Assembly (NCBI RefSeq): GCF_000429725.1
Contig: NZ_KE386944.1
Coordinates: 286,976-350,975 of the forward strand
Reading direction: 5' to 3'
DNA: 64,000 bases
From: Alkalicoccus chagannorensis DSM 18086
GTDB taxonomy: Bacteria > Bacillota > Bacilli > Bacillales > Salisediminibacteriaceae
In this document: piece after piece, positions 1 to 10,479 of the stretch
Layout: every line of letters begins with the position of its first letter
Numbering within the stretch: position 1 is the first letter of the stretch
Program-made: the position numbers and the translations under genes
The notes under the pieces: model-generated
Told to the model about the DNA's origin: nothing
Database searches by the model: none
Seen by the model: only the letters and a program-made list of their open reading frames with translations

Positions 1-135
1 AAAAACAGCCACGTGGCTCAAAAAAATCGGCAGGCGACCCGCCGGCGCTTCCGGGCCGCCCGCTCTGCCAGCAGGACCGTCCCAAATTTGCGGCGGAGCG
101 ACCCGCTTCAACCGCTGCAGGCAGTCGGCCGGCAG
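1..135. repeat. Intergenic repeat family A, copy 1 (cut by window edge)
   Basis: GC-rich non-coding sequence with the landmarks of a repeat that recurs at 26.40-26.56 kb and twice at 58.32-58.81 kb: a GTGGCTCAAAA box, then GGCAGGCGACCCG, then GGCCGCCCGCTC, then an AGCGACCCG box. The open frame across it has no ribosome-binding site and reads as low-complexity arginine-rich protein, so I treat it as non-coding. Function unknown. Confidence 0.6.
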
Positions 136-249
136 AAAGAGAGAGGCGGCTGCTCGTACTGGGCCGCGGCGCGTCCGTCTGGAGCCGTTCCGACGTTTTT
201 TTTCAAAAACCGGCAGACAAACGGCGCAGATTGTTTTAAAATAGAGAGT

Positions 250-264
250 ATGAAAGCGCTTCAA
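250..264 (+). promoter_or_regulatory. Possible cre site (CcpA) upstream of the acyl-CoA operon
   Basis: The sequence ATGAAAGCGCTTCAA departs from the cre consensus WTGNAANCGNWNNCW at one position. It lies about 140 bases before the thiolase start, just after an AT-rich stretch holding TAAAAT (237-242). Carbon catabolite control of such operons is common in Bacillus; binding here is inferred. Confidence 0.45.
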
Positions 265-304
265 TTGTCTGCGGCCGGGAGGGCCGGTTTCTTTTACCCT
301 GCTG

Positions 305-320
305 CTGAACGAACGTTCAG
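305..320. promoter_or_regulatory. Palindromic operator, probably for the TetR regulator at 5.9 kb
   Basis: A perfect inverted repeat, CTGAACG-AA-CGTTCAG, sits about 85 bases before the first gene of an operon that encodes its own TetR-family regulator. FadR of B. subtilis, a TetR repressor of fatty acid degradation, binds related TGAATGA..TCATTCA palindromes (established). A near-identical TGAAC-N4-GTTCA palindrome lies before the peptide transporter operon (31462-31475). That the TetR protein binds both is my inference. Confidence 0.55.
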
Positions 321-403
321 TCGCCGTCCGCCGCTGCACGGCTGCGGGCCCCGGAAGCCATCTGCAGACCCAGCGCTCGAACTACTTCAGAGGAGGAATA
401 CAT

Positions 404-1585
404 ATGGAACGGACCGCGATTATCGGAGGTGCACGAACGCCATTCGGAAAACTCGGAGGCGCGCTCGCCGGTTTCAGTGCTGCACAGCTCGGCGGCAGCG
501 CACTGACTGCTGCGATGGAACGAAGCGGCGTACAGCCGGAAGAGATCCAGCACGTCCTGATGGGGAACGTGCTGCAGGGAGGACAGGGGCAGCTGCCTTC
601 CCGCCAGGCGATGGCAGCTGCAGGCATTCCTTGGGAGACAGAGACAGAGACCATCAACAAAGTGTGTGCGTCCGGCATGCGGAGCGTCACGCTGGCTGAT
701 ATCCTCATCCGCGCGGGCGAGCAGCAGGTCATCGCTGCCGGCGGCATGGAGAGCATGAGCCAGGCTCCCTTTTTCGTCAAAGGGGCACGCTTCGGGCTGA
801 AAATGGGGGAGCAGACGTTCCACGACATGATGGTCCACGACGGGCTGACGTGTTCGTTCACCGGCAGTCACATGGGCGGCTACGGCAACAAGACCGCTGC
901 AGAGCTGAACCTGTCCCGCGAAGCGCAGGACCAGTGGTCGGTGCGGAGCCATCAGAAGGCAGTGGCGGCAAGGGAAGCCGGCCGCACAGAGGAAATTACG
1001 GCCGTTAACGTTCCACAGCGAAAAGGAGATCCGCTGCGCGTCGAACAGGATGAGGCGCCGCGCGGGGACACGTCCCTGGAGAAGCTCGCCGGGTTGAAGC
1101 CGGTGTTCGGCAAGGATGGAACCATCACGGCGGGCAATGCGCCCGGCGTCAATGACGGTGCAGCGGCGATGGTGCTGATGCCCGAATCGAAAGCAGAAGC
1201 AGAAGGCAAAGACGTGCTTGCCGTCATCACGGCGCACACGCAGCTGGCAGTGGAGCCGGAAAACTTCCCGAAAACGCCGGGACTGGTCATCAACAAGCTT
1301 CTCGAGAAAACGGGGAAGCAGGCGGCAGATATCGATCTCGTTGAAATCAACGAAGCGTTCGCCGCCGTCTCCCTTGCCGGAGAGCAGCTTGCTGGTCTCG
1401 ATCCGGACAAAATCAACGTGAACGGCGGGGCCGTCGCCATCGGCCATCCGATCGGGGCAAGCGGAGCACGTATCATTCTTGCGCTCGCCTATGAATTGAA
1501 GCGCCGCGGTGGCGGAACCGGCATTGCAGCTATCTGTTCGGGCGGCGGACAGGGCGATGCGGTGATGATCGAGGTTACACCGTAA
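404..1585 (+). CDS. mmgA: Acetyl-CoA C-acyltransferase (thiolase)
   Basis: Catalyses reversible thiolytic cleavage of 3-ketoacyl-CoA, the last step of beta-oxidation, in the cytoplasm. The 393-residue length is typical. The nucleophilic cysteine is C88 in NKVCASG; the base-site histidine is in [16 protein letters not shown] and the second cysteine in CSGGGQGDA near the C-terminus. The ATG at 404 follows AGAGGAGG at ideal spacing. It is the first gene of a co-directional set ending with icmF, with a 63-base gap to the dehydrogenase. Gene order recalls the mmg operon of B. subtilis, hence the symbol; substrate chain length cannot be read from sequence. Confidence 0.93.
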   Translation: MERTAIIGGARTPFGKLGGALAGFSAAQLGGSALTAAMERSGVQPEEIQHVLMGNVLQGGQGQLPSRQAMAAAGIPWETETETINKVCASGMRSVTLADILIRAGEQQVIAAGGMESMSQAPFFVKGARFGLKMGEQTFHDMMVHDGLTCSFTGSHMGGYGNKTAAELNLSREAQDQWSVRSHQKAVAAREAGRTEEITAVNVPQRKGDPLRVEQDEAPRGDTSLEKLAGLKPVFGKDGTITAGNAPGVNDGAAAMVLMPESKAEAEGKDVLAVITAHTQLAVEPENFPKTPGLVINKLLEKTGKQAADIDLVEINEAFAAVSLAGEQLAGLDPDKINVNGGAVAIGHPIGASGARIILALAYELKRRGGGTGIAAICSGGGQGDAVMIEVTP

Positions 1586-1648
1586 AAGAACGAGAGTCGT
1601 ACGGCGCGGCACCAGCTCCGCCGTAGGAATATAGAGGAGGAAACAGCA

Positions 1649-2500
1649 ATGGATATCCAGCAGATAATGGTGATCGGCGCGGGGCAGATGGGCGCGGGCA
1701 TTGCCCAGGTCTGTGCCTCGCACGGCCTCGACGTGTATCTGCACGACGTGTCGGAAGAGCAGGCGGAAAACGGGCGGGCAGGTATTGGAAAACGGCTCGA
1801 CCGCGAGGTACAGAAGGAGCGGATCAATGATGCAGATAAAGAGCGCATCCTGCGAAAAATCCACCCGTCGAGCGACCTGAAAAACGCAGAAGAAGTCGAC
1901 ATGGTAATAGAAGCGGCCGTCGAAAACATGGAAGTGAAGAAAAACATCTTCCAGCAGCTTGATGACCGGACGCCGGCGCACGCGATTCTGGCGACCAATA
2001 CATCGTCGCTTCCGATTACGGAAATCGCCGCAGTCACCCGGCGGCCCGAGCAGGTGATCGGCATGCACTTCATGAATCCGGTGCCTGTGATGAAACTCGT
2101 CGAAGTGATCCGCGGACTGCAGACGTCCGACGCAACGCACGAGGCGACAGCGGCGCTCGCATCCCGGCTGAACAAAACCGCCGTCGAGGTTCGCGACTTC
2201 CCTGGCTTCGTCTCGAACCGGATCCTTATGCCGATGATCAACGAAGCCATCTTCACCGTCTACGAAGGCGTCTCCTCACCGGAAGACGTCGACGAAGTCA
2301 TGAAGCTCGGCATGAACCACCCGATGGGACCGATCACGCTCGCCGACTTCATCGGCCTCGACACGTGCCTCTACATCATGGAGACACTCCACGACGGCTT
2401 CGGCGACGATAAATACCGTCCCTGCCCTTTGCTGCGCCAGTACGTCAAAGCCGGCTGGCTCGGGAAGAAAAGCGGACGCGGATTCTACCTCTACAACTAA
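1649..2500 (+). CDS. mmgB: 3-hydroxybutyryl-CoA / 3-hydroxyacyl-CoA dehydrogenase
   Basis: NAD-dependent oxidation of L-3-hydroxyacyl-CoA to the 3-keto form, feeding the thiolase next door. The Rossmann motif [12 protein letters not shown] is near residue 10; the catalytic histidine region reads [15 protein letters not shown], and [12 protein letters not shown] follows at the start of the C-terminal helical domain. At 283 residues it is the short, single-domain bacterial form (Hbd/MmgB type). GAGGAGG precedes the ATG. Eleven bases separate it from the first acyl-CoA dehydrogenase, consistent with one transcript. Confidence 0.93.
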   Translation: MDIQQIMVIGAGQMGAGIAQVCASHGLDVYLHDVSEEQAENGRAGIGKRLDREVQKERINDADKERILRKIHPSSDLKNAEEVDMVIEAAVENMEVKKNIFQQLDDRTPAHAILATNTSSLPITEIAAVTRRPEQVIGMHFMNPVPVMKLVEVIRGLQTSDATHEATAALASRLNKTAVEVRDFPGFVSNRILMPMINEAIFTVYEGVSSPEDVDEVMKLGMNHPMGPITLADFIGLDTCLYIMETLHDGFGDDKYRPCPLLRQYVKAGWLGKKSGRGFYLYN

Positions 2501-2511
2501 GGAGCACACCT

Positions 2512-3654
2512 ATGAATTTCACCTTTACAGAAGAACAGCAGATGATGCAGCGTATGGTACGCCAGTTTGCCCAGGAGAGGGCGGCTCCGGCCGTGGCCTC
2601 TATGGAAGAAGAAGACCGTTTTCCAGAGGAGGTGCTCCGGCAGATGGGAGAACTCGGCCTCATGGGCATCCCGATTCCGGAAGCTTACGGCGGTGCCGGG
2701 ATGGACGTGACTTCCTACATTTCCGCCATCCATGAACTGTCGAAAGTCAGTGCGGCGCTCGGCGTGATCCTCTCCGTCCACACGTCCGTCGGCACGTACC
2801 CGATTCTCTATTTCGGGACGGAGGAACAGAAGCAGCGCTGGGTGCCGAAGCTGGCTTCCGGCGAGTACCTCGGGGCCTTCGCATTGTCGGAGTCCGGCTC
2901 CGGAAGCGATGCGGCTGCGATGAAGACGACGGCCGTCCGGGACGGGGACGACTACATCCTTAATGGCAGCAAAATGTGGATCACCAACGGCGGCTATGCC
3001 GACACGTATATCGTGTTTGCAAAAACCGACCAGGAGAAAGGCAGCCGCGGCATCAGCGCCTTTGTTGTCGAAAAAGACACCCCGGGATTCCACGTGCTGG
3101 CGCGGGAGAAGAAGATGGGCCTGCACGGCTCGGTGACGACGCCGCTGTCGTTTGAAGACTGCCGTGTGCCCGCGGCCAACCGCCTCGGCGAAGAAGGACA
3201 GGGCTTCAAAATTGCGATGGCCAATCTCGACGCCGGCAGGATCGGTATCGCCGCCCAGGCGCTCGGCATTGCCGAAGGCGCGCTGGAAGCGGCGACAGCG
3301 TATGCGAAAGAGCGGAAGCAGTTCGGAAAGCCGATCGGAGAAATGCAGGGGATCGCGTTCAAACTCGCAGATATGGCTTCGCAGGTCGAGGCGGCAAAGC
3401 TGCTTACGTATTCGGCAGCCGACATGCACGAGCGCGGCACGGGCAGTGGACAGCAGACGTCCATGGCGAAGCTGCACGCTTCCGAAACGGCGATGAAGAC
3501 AGCGATCGAAGCCGTGCAGATTTTCGGCGGCTACGGCTATACGAAGGACTATCCGGTCGAGCGCTTCATGCGCGATGCGAAAGTGACGCAGATTTACGAA
3601 GGGACGAGCGAGATCCAGCGCATCGTCATCAGCAAAAAGCTCCTGTCCCGATAG
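2512..3654 (+). CDS. mmgC: Acyl-CoA dehydrogenase (first of two)
   Basis: FAD enzyme making the trans-2 double bond in acyl-CoA. The 380 residues show the family signatures: [12 protein letters not shown] in the middle domain, the C-terminal [22 protein letters not shown] helix, and the catalytic glutamate E363 in YEGTSEIQR. It is highly similar along its whole length to the next gene (the stretch [17 protein letters not shown] is shared), so the pair probably arose by duplication. Preference for straight or branched short chains is unknown; the downstream isobutyryl-CoA mutase makes branched substrates plausible. Confidence 0.92.
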   Translation: MNFTFTEEQQMMQRMVRQFAQERAAPAVASMEEEDRFPEEVLRQMGELGLMGIPIPEAYGGAGMDVTSYISAIHELSKVSAALGVILSVHTSVGTYPILYFGTEEQKQRWVPKLASGEYLGAFALSESGSGSDAAAMKTTAVRDGDDYILNGSKMWITNGGYADTYIVFAKTDQEKGSRGISAFVVEKDTPGFHVLAREKKMGLHGSVTTPLSFEDCRVPAANRLGEEGQGFKIAMANLDAGRIGIAAQALGIAEGALEAATAYAKERKQFGKPIGEMQGIAFKLADMASQVEAAKLLTYSAADMHERGTGSGQQTSMAKLHASETAMKTAIEAVQIFGGYGYTKDYPVERFMRDAKVTQIYEGTSEIQRIVISKKLLSR

Positions 3655-3734
3655 CGTTCACGGGCGCAGCGGAGAACGGATGCATGACAGGATAAAGGCG
3701 ACTATTTTTTCAGCATAGAAGGGATGAGTGAAGC

Positions 3735-4877
3735 ATGTATTTTCAATTGACGGATGAGCAGGACATGATTCGAAAGACGGTGCGGGATTTTGCGCAGAAG
3801 GACGTGGAGCCGACTGCGGCGGAGCGGGATGAAGAGGAGCGGTTCGACCGCGGCATTTTTGATCAGATGGCAGAGCTCGGGCTGACGGGGATTCCGTGGC
3901 CGGAGGAGTACGGCGGGATCGGGGCGGACTATTTGAGCTACGTGATTGCGGTGGAGGAGCTGTCCCGCGTCTGTGCATCGACCGGGGTGACGCTGTCTGC
4001 ACATATTTCGCTTGCGGGCTGGCCGATCTATTCGTTCGGCACCGAAGACCAGAAGCAGCATTTCCTCCGGAATCTCGCGGAAGGGAAGAAGCTCGGTGCC
4101 TATGCGCTGTCAGAACCCGGATCCGGGAGTGATGCGGCGGGCATGAAGACGACGGCCGTCCGGGACGGGGACGACTACATCCTGAACGGGTCGAAAGTGT
4201 GGATCACGAACGGCGGCGAAGCGGACTACTACATCGTGTTTGCGCTGACGGAGCCGGAGAAGCGGCATAAAGGAATTACGGCGTTCATTGTCGAAAAGGG
4301 GATGGAAGGCTTTTCGATGGGGAAAAAGGAGAAGAAACTCGGGATCCGCTCCTCTCCGACGCTCGAGATCATCATGGAGGATGTGCGCGTGCCTGCATTC
4401 AATCGTCTCGGCGACGAAGGGCAGGGCTTCAAAATTGCCATGATGACGCTCGACGGCGGACGGAACGGCATTGCCGCCCAGGCGGTAGGCATCGCCCAGG
4501 GAGCGCTCGATGCAGCGACGGCGTACGCGAAGGAGCGGAAGCAGTTCGGCAAGCCGATCGGCGAAATGCAGGGGATTGCGTTTAAGCTGGCGGACATGGC
4601 GACGAAGATCGAGGCTTCCCGGCTGCTCACGTATCAGGCGGCCTGGAGAGAATCGGAAGGGGTGCCGTACGGGAAGGCGTCCGCGATGTCGAAGCTCTTC
4701 GCCGGGGATTCGGCGATGGAAGTGACGACGGAAGCGGTCCAGGTGTTCGGCGGCTACGGTTACACGAAGGATTATCCCGTGGAGCGGTACATGCGCGATG
4801 CGAAAATTACGCAGATTTATGAAGGCACGAATGAAATTCAGCGTGTCGTGATTTCGAAGATGCTGATGAACGAATAG
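3735..4877 (+). CDS. Acyl-CoA dehydrogenase (second of two)
   Basis: A second 380-residue acyl-CoA dehydrogenase with the same catalytic glutamate position (E363 in YEGTNEIQR) and the same FAD and [11 protein letters not shown] signatures. It resembles AcdA-type short-chain enzymes. An 80-base gap separates it from its paralogue; the stop is followed 12 bases later by meaB. Two neighbouring paralogues in one operon suggest division of labour between chain lengths or branch patterns, which the sequence does not resolve. Confidence 0.92.
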   Translation: MYFQLTDEQDMIRKTVRDFAQKDVEPTAAERDEEERFDRGIFDQMAELGLTGIPWPEEYGGIGADYLSYVIAVEELSRVCASTGVTLSAHISLAGWPIYSFGTEDQKQHFLRNLAEGKKLGAYALSEPGSGSDAAGMKTTAVRDGDDYILNGSKVWITNGGEADYYIVFALTEPEKRHKGITAFIVEKGMEGFSMGKKEKKLGIRSSPTLEIIMEDVRVPAFNRLGDEGQGFKIAMMTLDGGRNGIAAQAVGIAQGALDAATAYAKERKQFGKPIGEMQGIAFKLADMATKIEASRLLTYQAAWRESEGVPYGKASAMSKLFAGDSAMEVTTEAVQVFGGYGYTKDYPVERYMRDAKITQIYEGTNEIQRVVISKMLMNE

Positions 4878-4889
4878 GAGGGACGCTTC

Positions 4890-5825
4890 ATGGAAGAAGA
4901 GCAGCTGGAGCGGCTGCTGCGCGGACAGGAACGGGCGCTCGGCCGCGCGATTTCGCTGGTCGAGGACCGGGCGGACGGCCAGCGCGAGCTGATGCAGCAG
5001 GTGCATCCCTACACGGGCCGGGCGCAGGTGATCGGGATCACCGGCTCCCCCGGGGCAGGGAAAAGCTCGCTCGTCAACCGGCTCGTGCGCGTCTGGCGCG
5101 GAGCTGGAGAAAAAGTCGCCGTCGTCGCGGTCGATCCGACGAGCCCGTTTTCCGGCGGTGCGCTCCTCGGTGATCGGATCCGGATGCACGATCATGATGC
5201 CGATCAAGGCGTATTTATCCGCAGCATGGGGACGCGCGGCAGTCTCGGCGGACTCTCCGAAGCCTGCCAGGATACCGTCCGCCTGCTCGACGCGGGCGGC
5301 TTTGACCGGATCATCATTGAAACGGTCGGGGTCGGTCAGTCCGAGCTAGATATCATGAAGGCGGCAGATACCGTCGCCCTCGTGCTGTATCCATCCGGCG
5401 GCGACATCATCCAGGCGTTTAAAGCCGGCATCATGGAGATTGCCGATGTGTTCATCATCAATAAAGCGGATCTCCCCGGCGTTCCGCAGCTGCGGCGCGA
5501 ACTGGAGGATCTGCTTCATTTAACCAACGCCCCCGTGACAAGGCGGATCGTCGAAACGATTTCCACCGATGGGACCGGTGCCGGGGAAGCCGTCGAAGCA
5601 CTGGAGGCCCATCATGCAGCCATCCGTGACAGCGGGGAAAAAGAAGCACGGCGCCTGCGCCGGCTCGATGCCGACGTCCGCCGCCGCGTCATGGAACAAG
5701 TGGAAGCAGATATTGAGCCGCTGCTGCAGGAACAGCTGCAGCAGAAGCAGAGCGGCGATCCGTACGACATCAGTGAGGCGGTGTACCGTGCCTATCAGGC
5801 GCGCACGTCGGGCAGAAGCACGTAA
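4890..5825 (+). CDS. meaB: MeaB/ArgK-type G-protein chaperone of acyl-CoA mutase
   Basis: GTPase that guards loading and repair of the adenosylcobalamin cofactor of a B12-dependent acyl-CoA mutase. The 311 residues carry a P-loop GSPGAGKSS near residue 52, the [21 protein letters not shown] segment typical of MeaB, IIETVGVGQSE for the switch region and the NKAD guanine-specificity motif. GGAGGGA precedes the ATG. It is odd that it lies beside icmF, whose product already contains a fused MeaB-like domain (see findings). A separate methylmalonyl-CoA mutase elsewhere could be its client. Confidence 0.92.
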   Translation: MEEEQLERLLRGQERALGRAISLVEDRADGQRELMQQVHPYTGRAQVIGITGSPGAGKSSLVNRLVRVWRGAGEKVAVVAVDPTSPFSGGALLGDRIRMHDHDADQGVFIRSMGTRGSLGGLSEACQDTVRLLDAGGFDRIIIETVGVGQSELDIMKAADTVALVLYPSGGDIIQAFKAGIMEIADVFIINKADLPGVPQLRRELEDLLHLTNAPVTRRIVETISTDGTGAGEAVEALEAHHAAIRDSGEKEARRLRRLDADVRRRVMEQVEADIEPLLQEQLQQKQSGDPYDISEAVYRAYQARTSGRST

Positions 5826-5855
5826 GGAGAGGGGGGAAGGCAGGCGGTTGTAAAA

Positions 5856-6518
5856 ATGCCTGCCGACGGGATGAAGAAAAAAGAAGTCCAGACGATTGTC
5901 AAAGACCAGCGGCTCGTCGATCAGCGCCGCGCGGAAATTGTGAAAGCGGCGGTGCGGGCGTTTCATGAAAAAGGGTACCATAAAGCGACAACGCGGGAGG
6001 TGGCTGCCTATGCTGGATTCAGCATCGGCACGCTGTACGAATACATCGGTTCCAAAGAAGATATCCTCTACCTCGTCTGTGATGCGGTGTATGACGAAGT
6101 GACGGCCCGCTGGAATGAGCTGCTCGACAGCAGCCTGACAGGAAAGGAGCGTCTCGATCAAGTGATTCGTGCCTATTTCCGCGTCGTCGACGATCTGCAG
6201 GACGAAGTACTCGTCATGTATCAGGAGACGAAATCCCTCTCCGGTGATGCGCTGCATTACGTGCTGGAAAAGGAAATCCGCATGCAGGAAGTGTTTGAAC
6301 AGGAGCTGATCCGGGCAGCCGCAGAACGGTGGATTGCGCTGACGCCGGAAGAAATGCCGCTTGCCGCGCATAACATTCTTGTTGCCGGACAGATGTGGAC
6401 GTTCAGGCGCTGGGCTGTCCAAAAGCATTACACGATTGACGACTACACGACCTTCCAGCTCCGCCAGCTGCTCTACGGCTTCGGTGCTGACAGAAGGCAG
6501 GAGGAGGAAACACGATGA
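5856..6518 (+). CDS. TetR-family regulator of the acyl-CoA operon
   Basis: DNA-binding repressor candidate of 220 residues. The N-terminal helix-turn-helix reads [40 protein letters not shown] (residues about 30-70, canonical for TetR); the rest is an all-helical ligand domain. By analogy with FadR and related regulators its ligand is probably an acyl-CoA. A strong purine-rich ribosome site lies about 15 bases before the ATG at 5856, rather far, so the start could be ATG 5871. Its stop overlaps the icmF start by four bases (ATGA). The palindrome at 305-320 is the likely operator. Confidence 0.88.
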   Translation: MPADGMKKKEVQTIVKDQRLVDQRRAEIVKAAVRAFHEKGYHKATTREVAAYAGFSIGTLYEYIGSKEDILYLVCDAVYDEVTARWNELLDSSLTGKERLDQVIRAYFRVVDDLQDEVLVMYQETKSLSGDALHYVLEKEIRMQEVFEQELIRAAAERWIALTPEEMPLAAHNILVAGQMWTFRRWAVQKHYTIDDYTTFQLRQLLYGFGADRRQEEETR

Positions 6519-9500
6519 AAACTGCATCTGAAGTGACCCGCACCGGCAGCGAACGCTACGAACCGGTGCATGCGGTCCGATTCGTCACGGCGTCCAGCCT
6601 GTTCGACGGCCACGACGCCTCCATCAACATCATGCGCCGGATGCTCCAGTCCAGCGGTGCCGAAGTGATTCACCTCGGGCATAACCGTTCTGTTGGAGAG
6701 ATCGTCCAGGCGGCGATTCAGGAGGATGTCCAGGGGATTGCCATTTCATCCTATCAGGGAGGTCACGTCGACTATTTCCAGTACCTGTATGACGAGCTGC
6801 AGCGGCTGGGGGCGGGACACATCCAGCTCTTCGGCGGCGGTGGCGGCGTCATCATTCCGGCGGAGATCCGCCAGCTGCACGACTACGGCATCCGTCGTAT
6901 TTTCTCGCCTGACGACGGACGGGAGCTCGGCCTGCAGGGGATGATCGATTTCATGGTGGAGTCGTGTGATTTTGAGACCCCGCTCGAGGCAGTAGACCCC
7001 GGCCGGCTGCAGGAGAAGGACGACCGGACACTCGCGAAGCTGATTTCCACAGCGGAGAAAAAAGCGTTCGGCCTGCCGCTCCCGGATGCGGAGGCATCGC
7101 TGCTCGGACAGCTGCCACCAGCCGGAGAAGCACCGGTGCTCGGCATTACCGGTACCGGCGGCGCCGGGAAAAGCTCGTTGACCGATGAGCTCATCCGCCG
7201 CTGGCTGCGGGCGTTTCCCGAGAAAACGGCGGCGATTCTCTCCGTCGATCCGACGAAGAAAAAGACCGGCGGGGCGCTGCTCGGCGACCGCATCCGGATG
7301 AATGCGATTCACGACAGCCGCATCTACATGCGCTCGCTTGCGACGCGCGACAGCCGGCTGGAGCTTTCCAAAGCCGTGGAAGAAGCGATTCCTGTTCTCC
7401 GCTCGGCCGGCTTCGACTTGATTATCGTCGAGACGAGCGGCATCGGTCAGGGAGATGCGGCCGTCACCGAGGTGGCGGACGTGTCGATGTACGTCATGAC
7501 GAGTGAATTCGGAGCGCCGTCCCAGCTGGAAAAGATCGACATGATTGATTTCGCCGATATCATCGCCATCAACAAGTTCGACCGCAAAGGATCCGAAGAT
7601 GCCCGGCGCGAAGTGCGCAAACAGTTCCAGCGCAGCCGCGAACGGTTCCACGACGATCCAGCGGTGATGCCGGTATACGGGACGGTTGCGAGCCAGTTCA
7701 ACGACCCGGGGATGAACCGGCTGTTTTATGAACTGATCGGCACCGTCAACCGCATCTGCGGCACGGAGTGGGACACGACGCTTGGGCAGGGCGAGGAAAT
7801 TCAGCTGCGCAACGCCGTCATCCCTTCGGAGCGGATCCACTATCTCCGCGACATCGCGTCGACAATCCGCCGCTACCATGAAGAGACAGAGACACAGTCC
7901 GAGCAGGCCCGGCGCCTGTTCCAGGTGGAAGGAACGATGGAGCTGCTGGAGAAGGACGGCACGCCCGTCGACCGCCTCCACAGCATCAAAGAAGAGCTGG
8001 AAGCATCCCTGCTGCCGGAAGTACAGGAGACGATCCGGACGTGGGAAGAGCTGAAGGCGTCCTACAAGCAGGATACATTCACGACAACGATCCGCGGGAA
8101 AGACATGACGACCGAGCTGCAGACAACGACGCTGTCCGGCCTGCGCATCCCGAAGGTGGCTCTGCCGTCGTTCCGCGACTACGGCGAGATCGTCCGCTGG
8201 GTGCGGAGCGAAAACGTGCCGGGGCGCTTCCCGTACACGGCCGGCGTGTTTCCATTCAAACGGAAAGGGGAAGATCCGAAGCGGCAGTTTGCCGGAGAGG
8301 GGACTCCTGCCCGGACGAACCGGCGCTTCCACTACTTGTCGGAAGGAGACGACGCGAAGCGGCTCAGTACTGCTTTCGACTCCGTCACGCTCTACGGTGA
8401 AGATCCGGACCGACGCCCGGACATTTACGGGAAAATCGGCGAGTCCGGCGTCAGCATCTGCACGCTCGATGACATGAAAAAACTGTACGAAGGCTTCGAT
8501 TTGACCGCGCCGTCCACGTCGGTGTCGATGACGATCAACGGCCCGGCGCCGATCATTCTCGCCATGTTTATGAATACGGCGATTGATCAGCAGGTCGATC
8601 GTTTCCGGGAAGAACACGGCAGAGAGCCGGAGGAGAAAGAACGTCTCGAGATCGCGGAACAGACCCAGCAGGTCGTCCGCGGCACCGTCCAGGCGGACAT
8701 CTTAAAAGAAGATCAGGGGCAGAATACGTGCATCTTCTCCACCGAATTCGCCCTCCGCATGATGGGCGACATCCAGCAGTACTTCATCGACCATCACGTG
8801 CGCAATTATTACTCCGTGTCGATCAGCGGCTACCACATCGCGGAAGCCGGGGCGAATCCGATCAGCCAGCTGGCGTTTACGCTCGCCAACGGATTCACGT
8901 ACGTGGAGTATTATTTGAGCCGGGGGATGGACATCGATGACTTCGCCGGGAACCTCTCGTTTTTCTTCAGCAACGGGCTCGATCCGGAATATGCCGTTAT
9001 CGGGCGCGTCGCCCGCCGCATCTGGGCAGCAGCGATGCGGGAGAAATACGGGGCCGGCGAACGCAGCCAAAAGCTGAAGTATCACATTCAGACGTCCGGC
9101 CGCTCCCTGCACGCGCAGGAAGTCGATTTCAATGACATCCGGACGACGCTCCAGGCGCTGATGGCGATCTACGACAACTGCAACTCGCTGCACACGAACG
9201 CCTACGACGAAGCCGTCACGACGCCGACCGAGGAAAGCGTCCGTCGGGCGATGGCGATCCAGATGATCATCACGAAGGAGATGGGCCTCGCGAAAAACGA
9301 GAATTCCCAGCAGGGCGCCTTCATTATCGAAGAGCTCACCGATCTGGTCGAAGAAGCTGTGCTGCTTGAAATGGAGCGGATGAGCGACCGCGGCGGCGTG
9401 CTCGGCGCGATGGAGACCCAGTATCAGCGCGGACGCATCCAGGAAGAGTCGCTGCTGTATGAGACGAAAAAGCATAACGGAGAGCTGCCGATCGTCGGAG

Positions 9501-9781
9501 TCAACACGTACCTCAACCCGAATCCGCCGTCCGAAGACGATTTCGACATGGAACTCGCCCGGGCATCGGAAGAGGAGAAAGACAGCCAGATCGACGGACT
9601 CCGCCGTTTTCAGGAACGCCATGCAGCCGAAGCCGAAGACGCGCTCCAGCAGTTGAAGCAGACCGCGCTTTCCGGGGGCAACATTTTTGAAGAGCTGATG
9701 CACACCGTCCGCGCCGCGAGTCTCGGCCAGATTACCGGCGCGCTTTACGAAGTCGGAGGGCAGTACCGGCGCAACTTGTAA
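6515..9781 (+). CDS. icmF: Fused isobutyryl-CoA mutase IcmF
   Basis: Adenosylcobalamin enzyme interconverting isobutyryl-CoA and n-butyryl-CoA, joining branched-chain and straight-chain acyl metabolism. The 1088 residues show the IcmF order: a B12-binding domain first (DGHD with cobalt-ligand candidate H33, then [12 protein letters not shown]), a MeaB-like G domain with P-loop GTGGAGKSS at about 213-221 and NKFD, and the long substrate-binding barrel ([22 protein letters not shown], and a C-terminal NTYLNPNPP). Length matches the family. It ends a seven-gene operon whose neighbours can oxidise the butyryl-CoA formed. No convincing intrinsic terminator follows before rpoE. Confidence 0.95.
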   Translation: MKTASEVTRTGSERYEPVHAVRFVTASSLFDGHDASINIMRRMLQSSGAEVIHLGHNRSVGEIVQAAIQEDVQGIAISSYQGGHVDYFQYLYDELQRLGAGHIQLFGGGGGVIIPAEIRQLHDYGIRRIFSPDDGRELGLQGMIDFMVESCDFETPLEAVDPGRLQEKDDRTLAKLISTAEKKAFGLPLPDAEASLLGQLPPAGEAPVLGITGTGGAGKSSLTDELIRRWLRAFPEKTAAILSVDPTKKKTGGALLGDRIRMNAIHDSRIYMRSLATRDSRLELSKAVEEAIPVLRSAGFDLIIVETSGIGQGDAAVTEVADVSMYVMTSEFGAPSQLEKIDMIDFADIIAINKFDRKGSEDARREVRKQFQRSRERFHDDPAVMPVYGTVASQFNDPGMNRLFYELIGTVNRICGTEWDTTLGQGEEIQLRNAVIPSERIHYLRDIASTIRRYHEETETQSEQARRLFQVEGTMELLEKDGTPVDRLHSIKEELEASLLPEVQETIRTWEELKASYKQDTFTTTIRGKDMTTELQTTTLSGLRIPKVALPSFRDYGEIVRWVRSENVPGRFPYTAGVFPFKRKGEDPKRQFAGEGTPARTNRRFHYLSEGDDAKRLSTAFDSVTLYGEDPDRRPDIYGKIGESGVSICTLDDMKKLYEGFDLTAPSTSVSMTINGPAPIILAMFMNTAIDQQVDRFREEHGREPEEKERLEIAEQTQQVVRGTVQADILKEDQGQNTCIFSTEFALRMMGDIQQYFIDHHVRNYYSVSISGYHIAEAGANPISQLAFTLANGFTYVEYYLSRGMDIDDFAGNLSFFFSNGLDPEYAVIGRVARRIWAAAMREKYGAGERSQKLKYHIQTSGRSLHAQEVDFNDIRTTLQALMAIYDNCNSLHTNAYDEAVTTPTEESVRRAMAIQMIITKEMGLAKNENSQQGAFIIEELTDLVEEAVLLEMERMSDRGGVLGAMETQYQRGRIQEESLLYETKKHNGELPIVGVNTYLNPNPPSEDDFDMELARASEEEKDSQIDGLRRFQERHAAEAEDALQQLKQTALSGGNIFEELMHTVRAASLGQITGALYEVGGQYRRNL

Positions 9782-9833
9782 AACGGCAGCTGAAATTTGC
9801 GTTTCATGCTGGAAAAATGACGGCCTGTGTGTT

Positions 9834-9839
9834 TATAAT
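9834..9839 (+). promoter_or_regulatory. Possible -10 box of the rpoE promoter
   Basis: A perfect TATAAT lies 80 bases before the rpoE start, in the 137-base gap after icmF. No good -35 box is present at 16-18 bases, so this is only a candidate. Confidence 0.4.
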
Positions 9840-9918
9840 GGAAGGTATGATTTTACCCGTATCTTACGCTGACTCGGCGTAATGAAATAGAGGATGAACA
9901 AGAAAGGGTGTGCCGGAC

Positions 9919-10437
9919 ATGGGTCTGAAGGATTTAACGCAGGAGCAGCTGCAGGAAGCGGCCATGATTGATATTACATTTGAACTGCTGAGAGAGCATG
10001 ATCAGCCGGAGGATTACAAGGTCCTGATCAACCGCGTGGCGGAAATGCAGGGACTCTCGGACAAACGTACAGAAGAACGGATCGCGCACCTGTACACGCA
10101 GATGTCGCTCGATGGGCGTTTCGTCAACCTCGGGGACAACCGCTGGGCGCTTCGCTCCTGGTACCCGTTTGAACAGACAGAAGAAGAACTCTCCCAGACA
10201 ATGCCGAAGAAACGCCGGGCAGCGAAAGCAGAGAACGCGGAAGGCTTCGACGATGAGCTGGAAGAGTACGATGAGTTTGAAGACATCGAGGATGAACTCG
10301 ATGAACTCGCCAACGAAGAAGACACGGACTTTGACGAGCTCGACGAAGAAGCAATCGACGGGGAAGAGAAAGAAACAACCGACGAAGACGAGGACGAAGA
10401 CAGCGACGAAGACGAAGACAGCAGTAAGTCAACATAA
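9919..10437 (+). CDS. rpoE: RNA polymerase delta subunit
   Basis: Accessory subunit of Firmicute RNA polymerase that speeds recycling and tunes response to the initiating NTP. Residues 1-90 form the HARE-type winged domain (LTQEQLQEAAMIDITFELL, then RFVNLGDNRWALRSWYPFEQ); from about residue 107 the protein is an almost continuous run of Asp and Glu, the disordered acidic tail of this family. I chose ATG 9919 over the in-frame GTG 9910 because the purine-rich AAAGGGTG ends 8 bases before ATG 9919 and overlaps the GTG. It precedes pyrG as in B. subtilis. Confidence 0.95.
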   Translation: MGLKDLTQEQLQEAAMIDITFELLREHDQPEDYKVLINRVAEMQGLSDKRTEERIAHLYTQMSLDGRFVNLGDNRWALRSWYPFEQTEEELSQTMPKKRRAAKAENAEGFDDELEEYDEFEDIEDELDELANEEDTDFDELDEEAIDGEEKETTDEDEDEDSDEDEDSSKST

Positions 10438-10443
10438 CAGTTC

Positions 10444-10472
10444 TTGACTTTTTCCGAGGGCGCTTATAAAAT
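10444..10472 (+). promoter_or_regulatory. Sigma-A promoter of pyrG
   Basis: TTGACT (10444-10449), a 17-base spacer, then TAAAAT (10467-10472). Seven bases further the sequence starts GGGCTCCC, placing the transcript start at G10480, which is what the CTP-dependent mechanism of pyrG requires. Confidence 0.8.
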
Positions 10473-10479
10473 CTAGTCT

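Noticed and set aside
317-2140. 607-codon open frame on the minus strand
   Set aside because: It is the complement of the thiolase and dehydrogenase genes; long antisense frames are expected in GC-rich codon usage, and it has no ribosome site or recognisable protein features.
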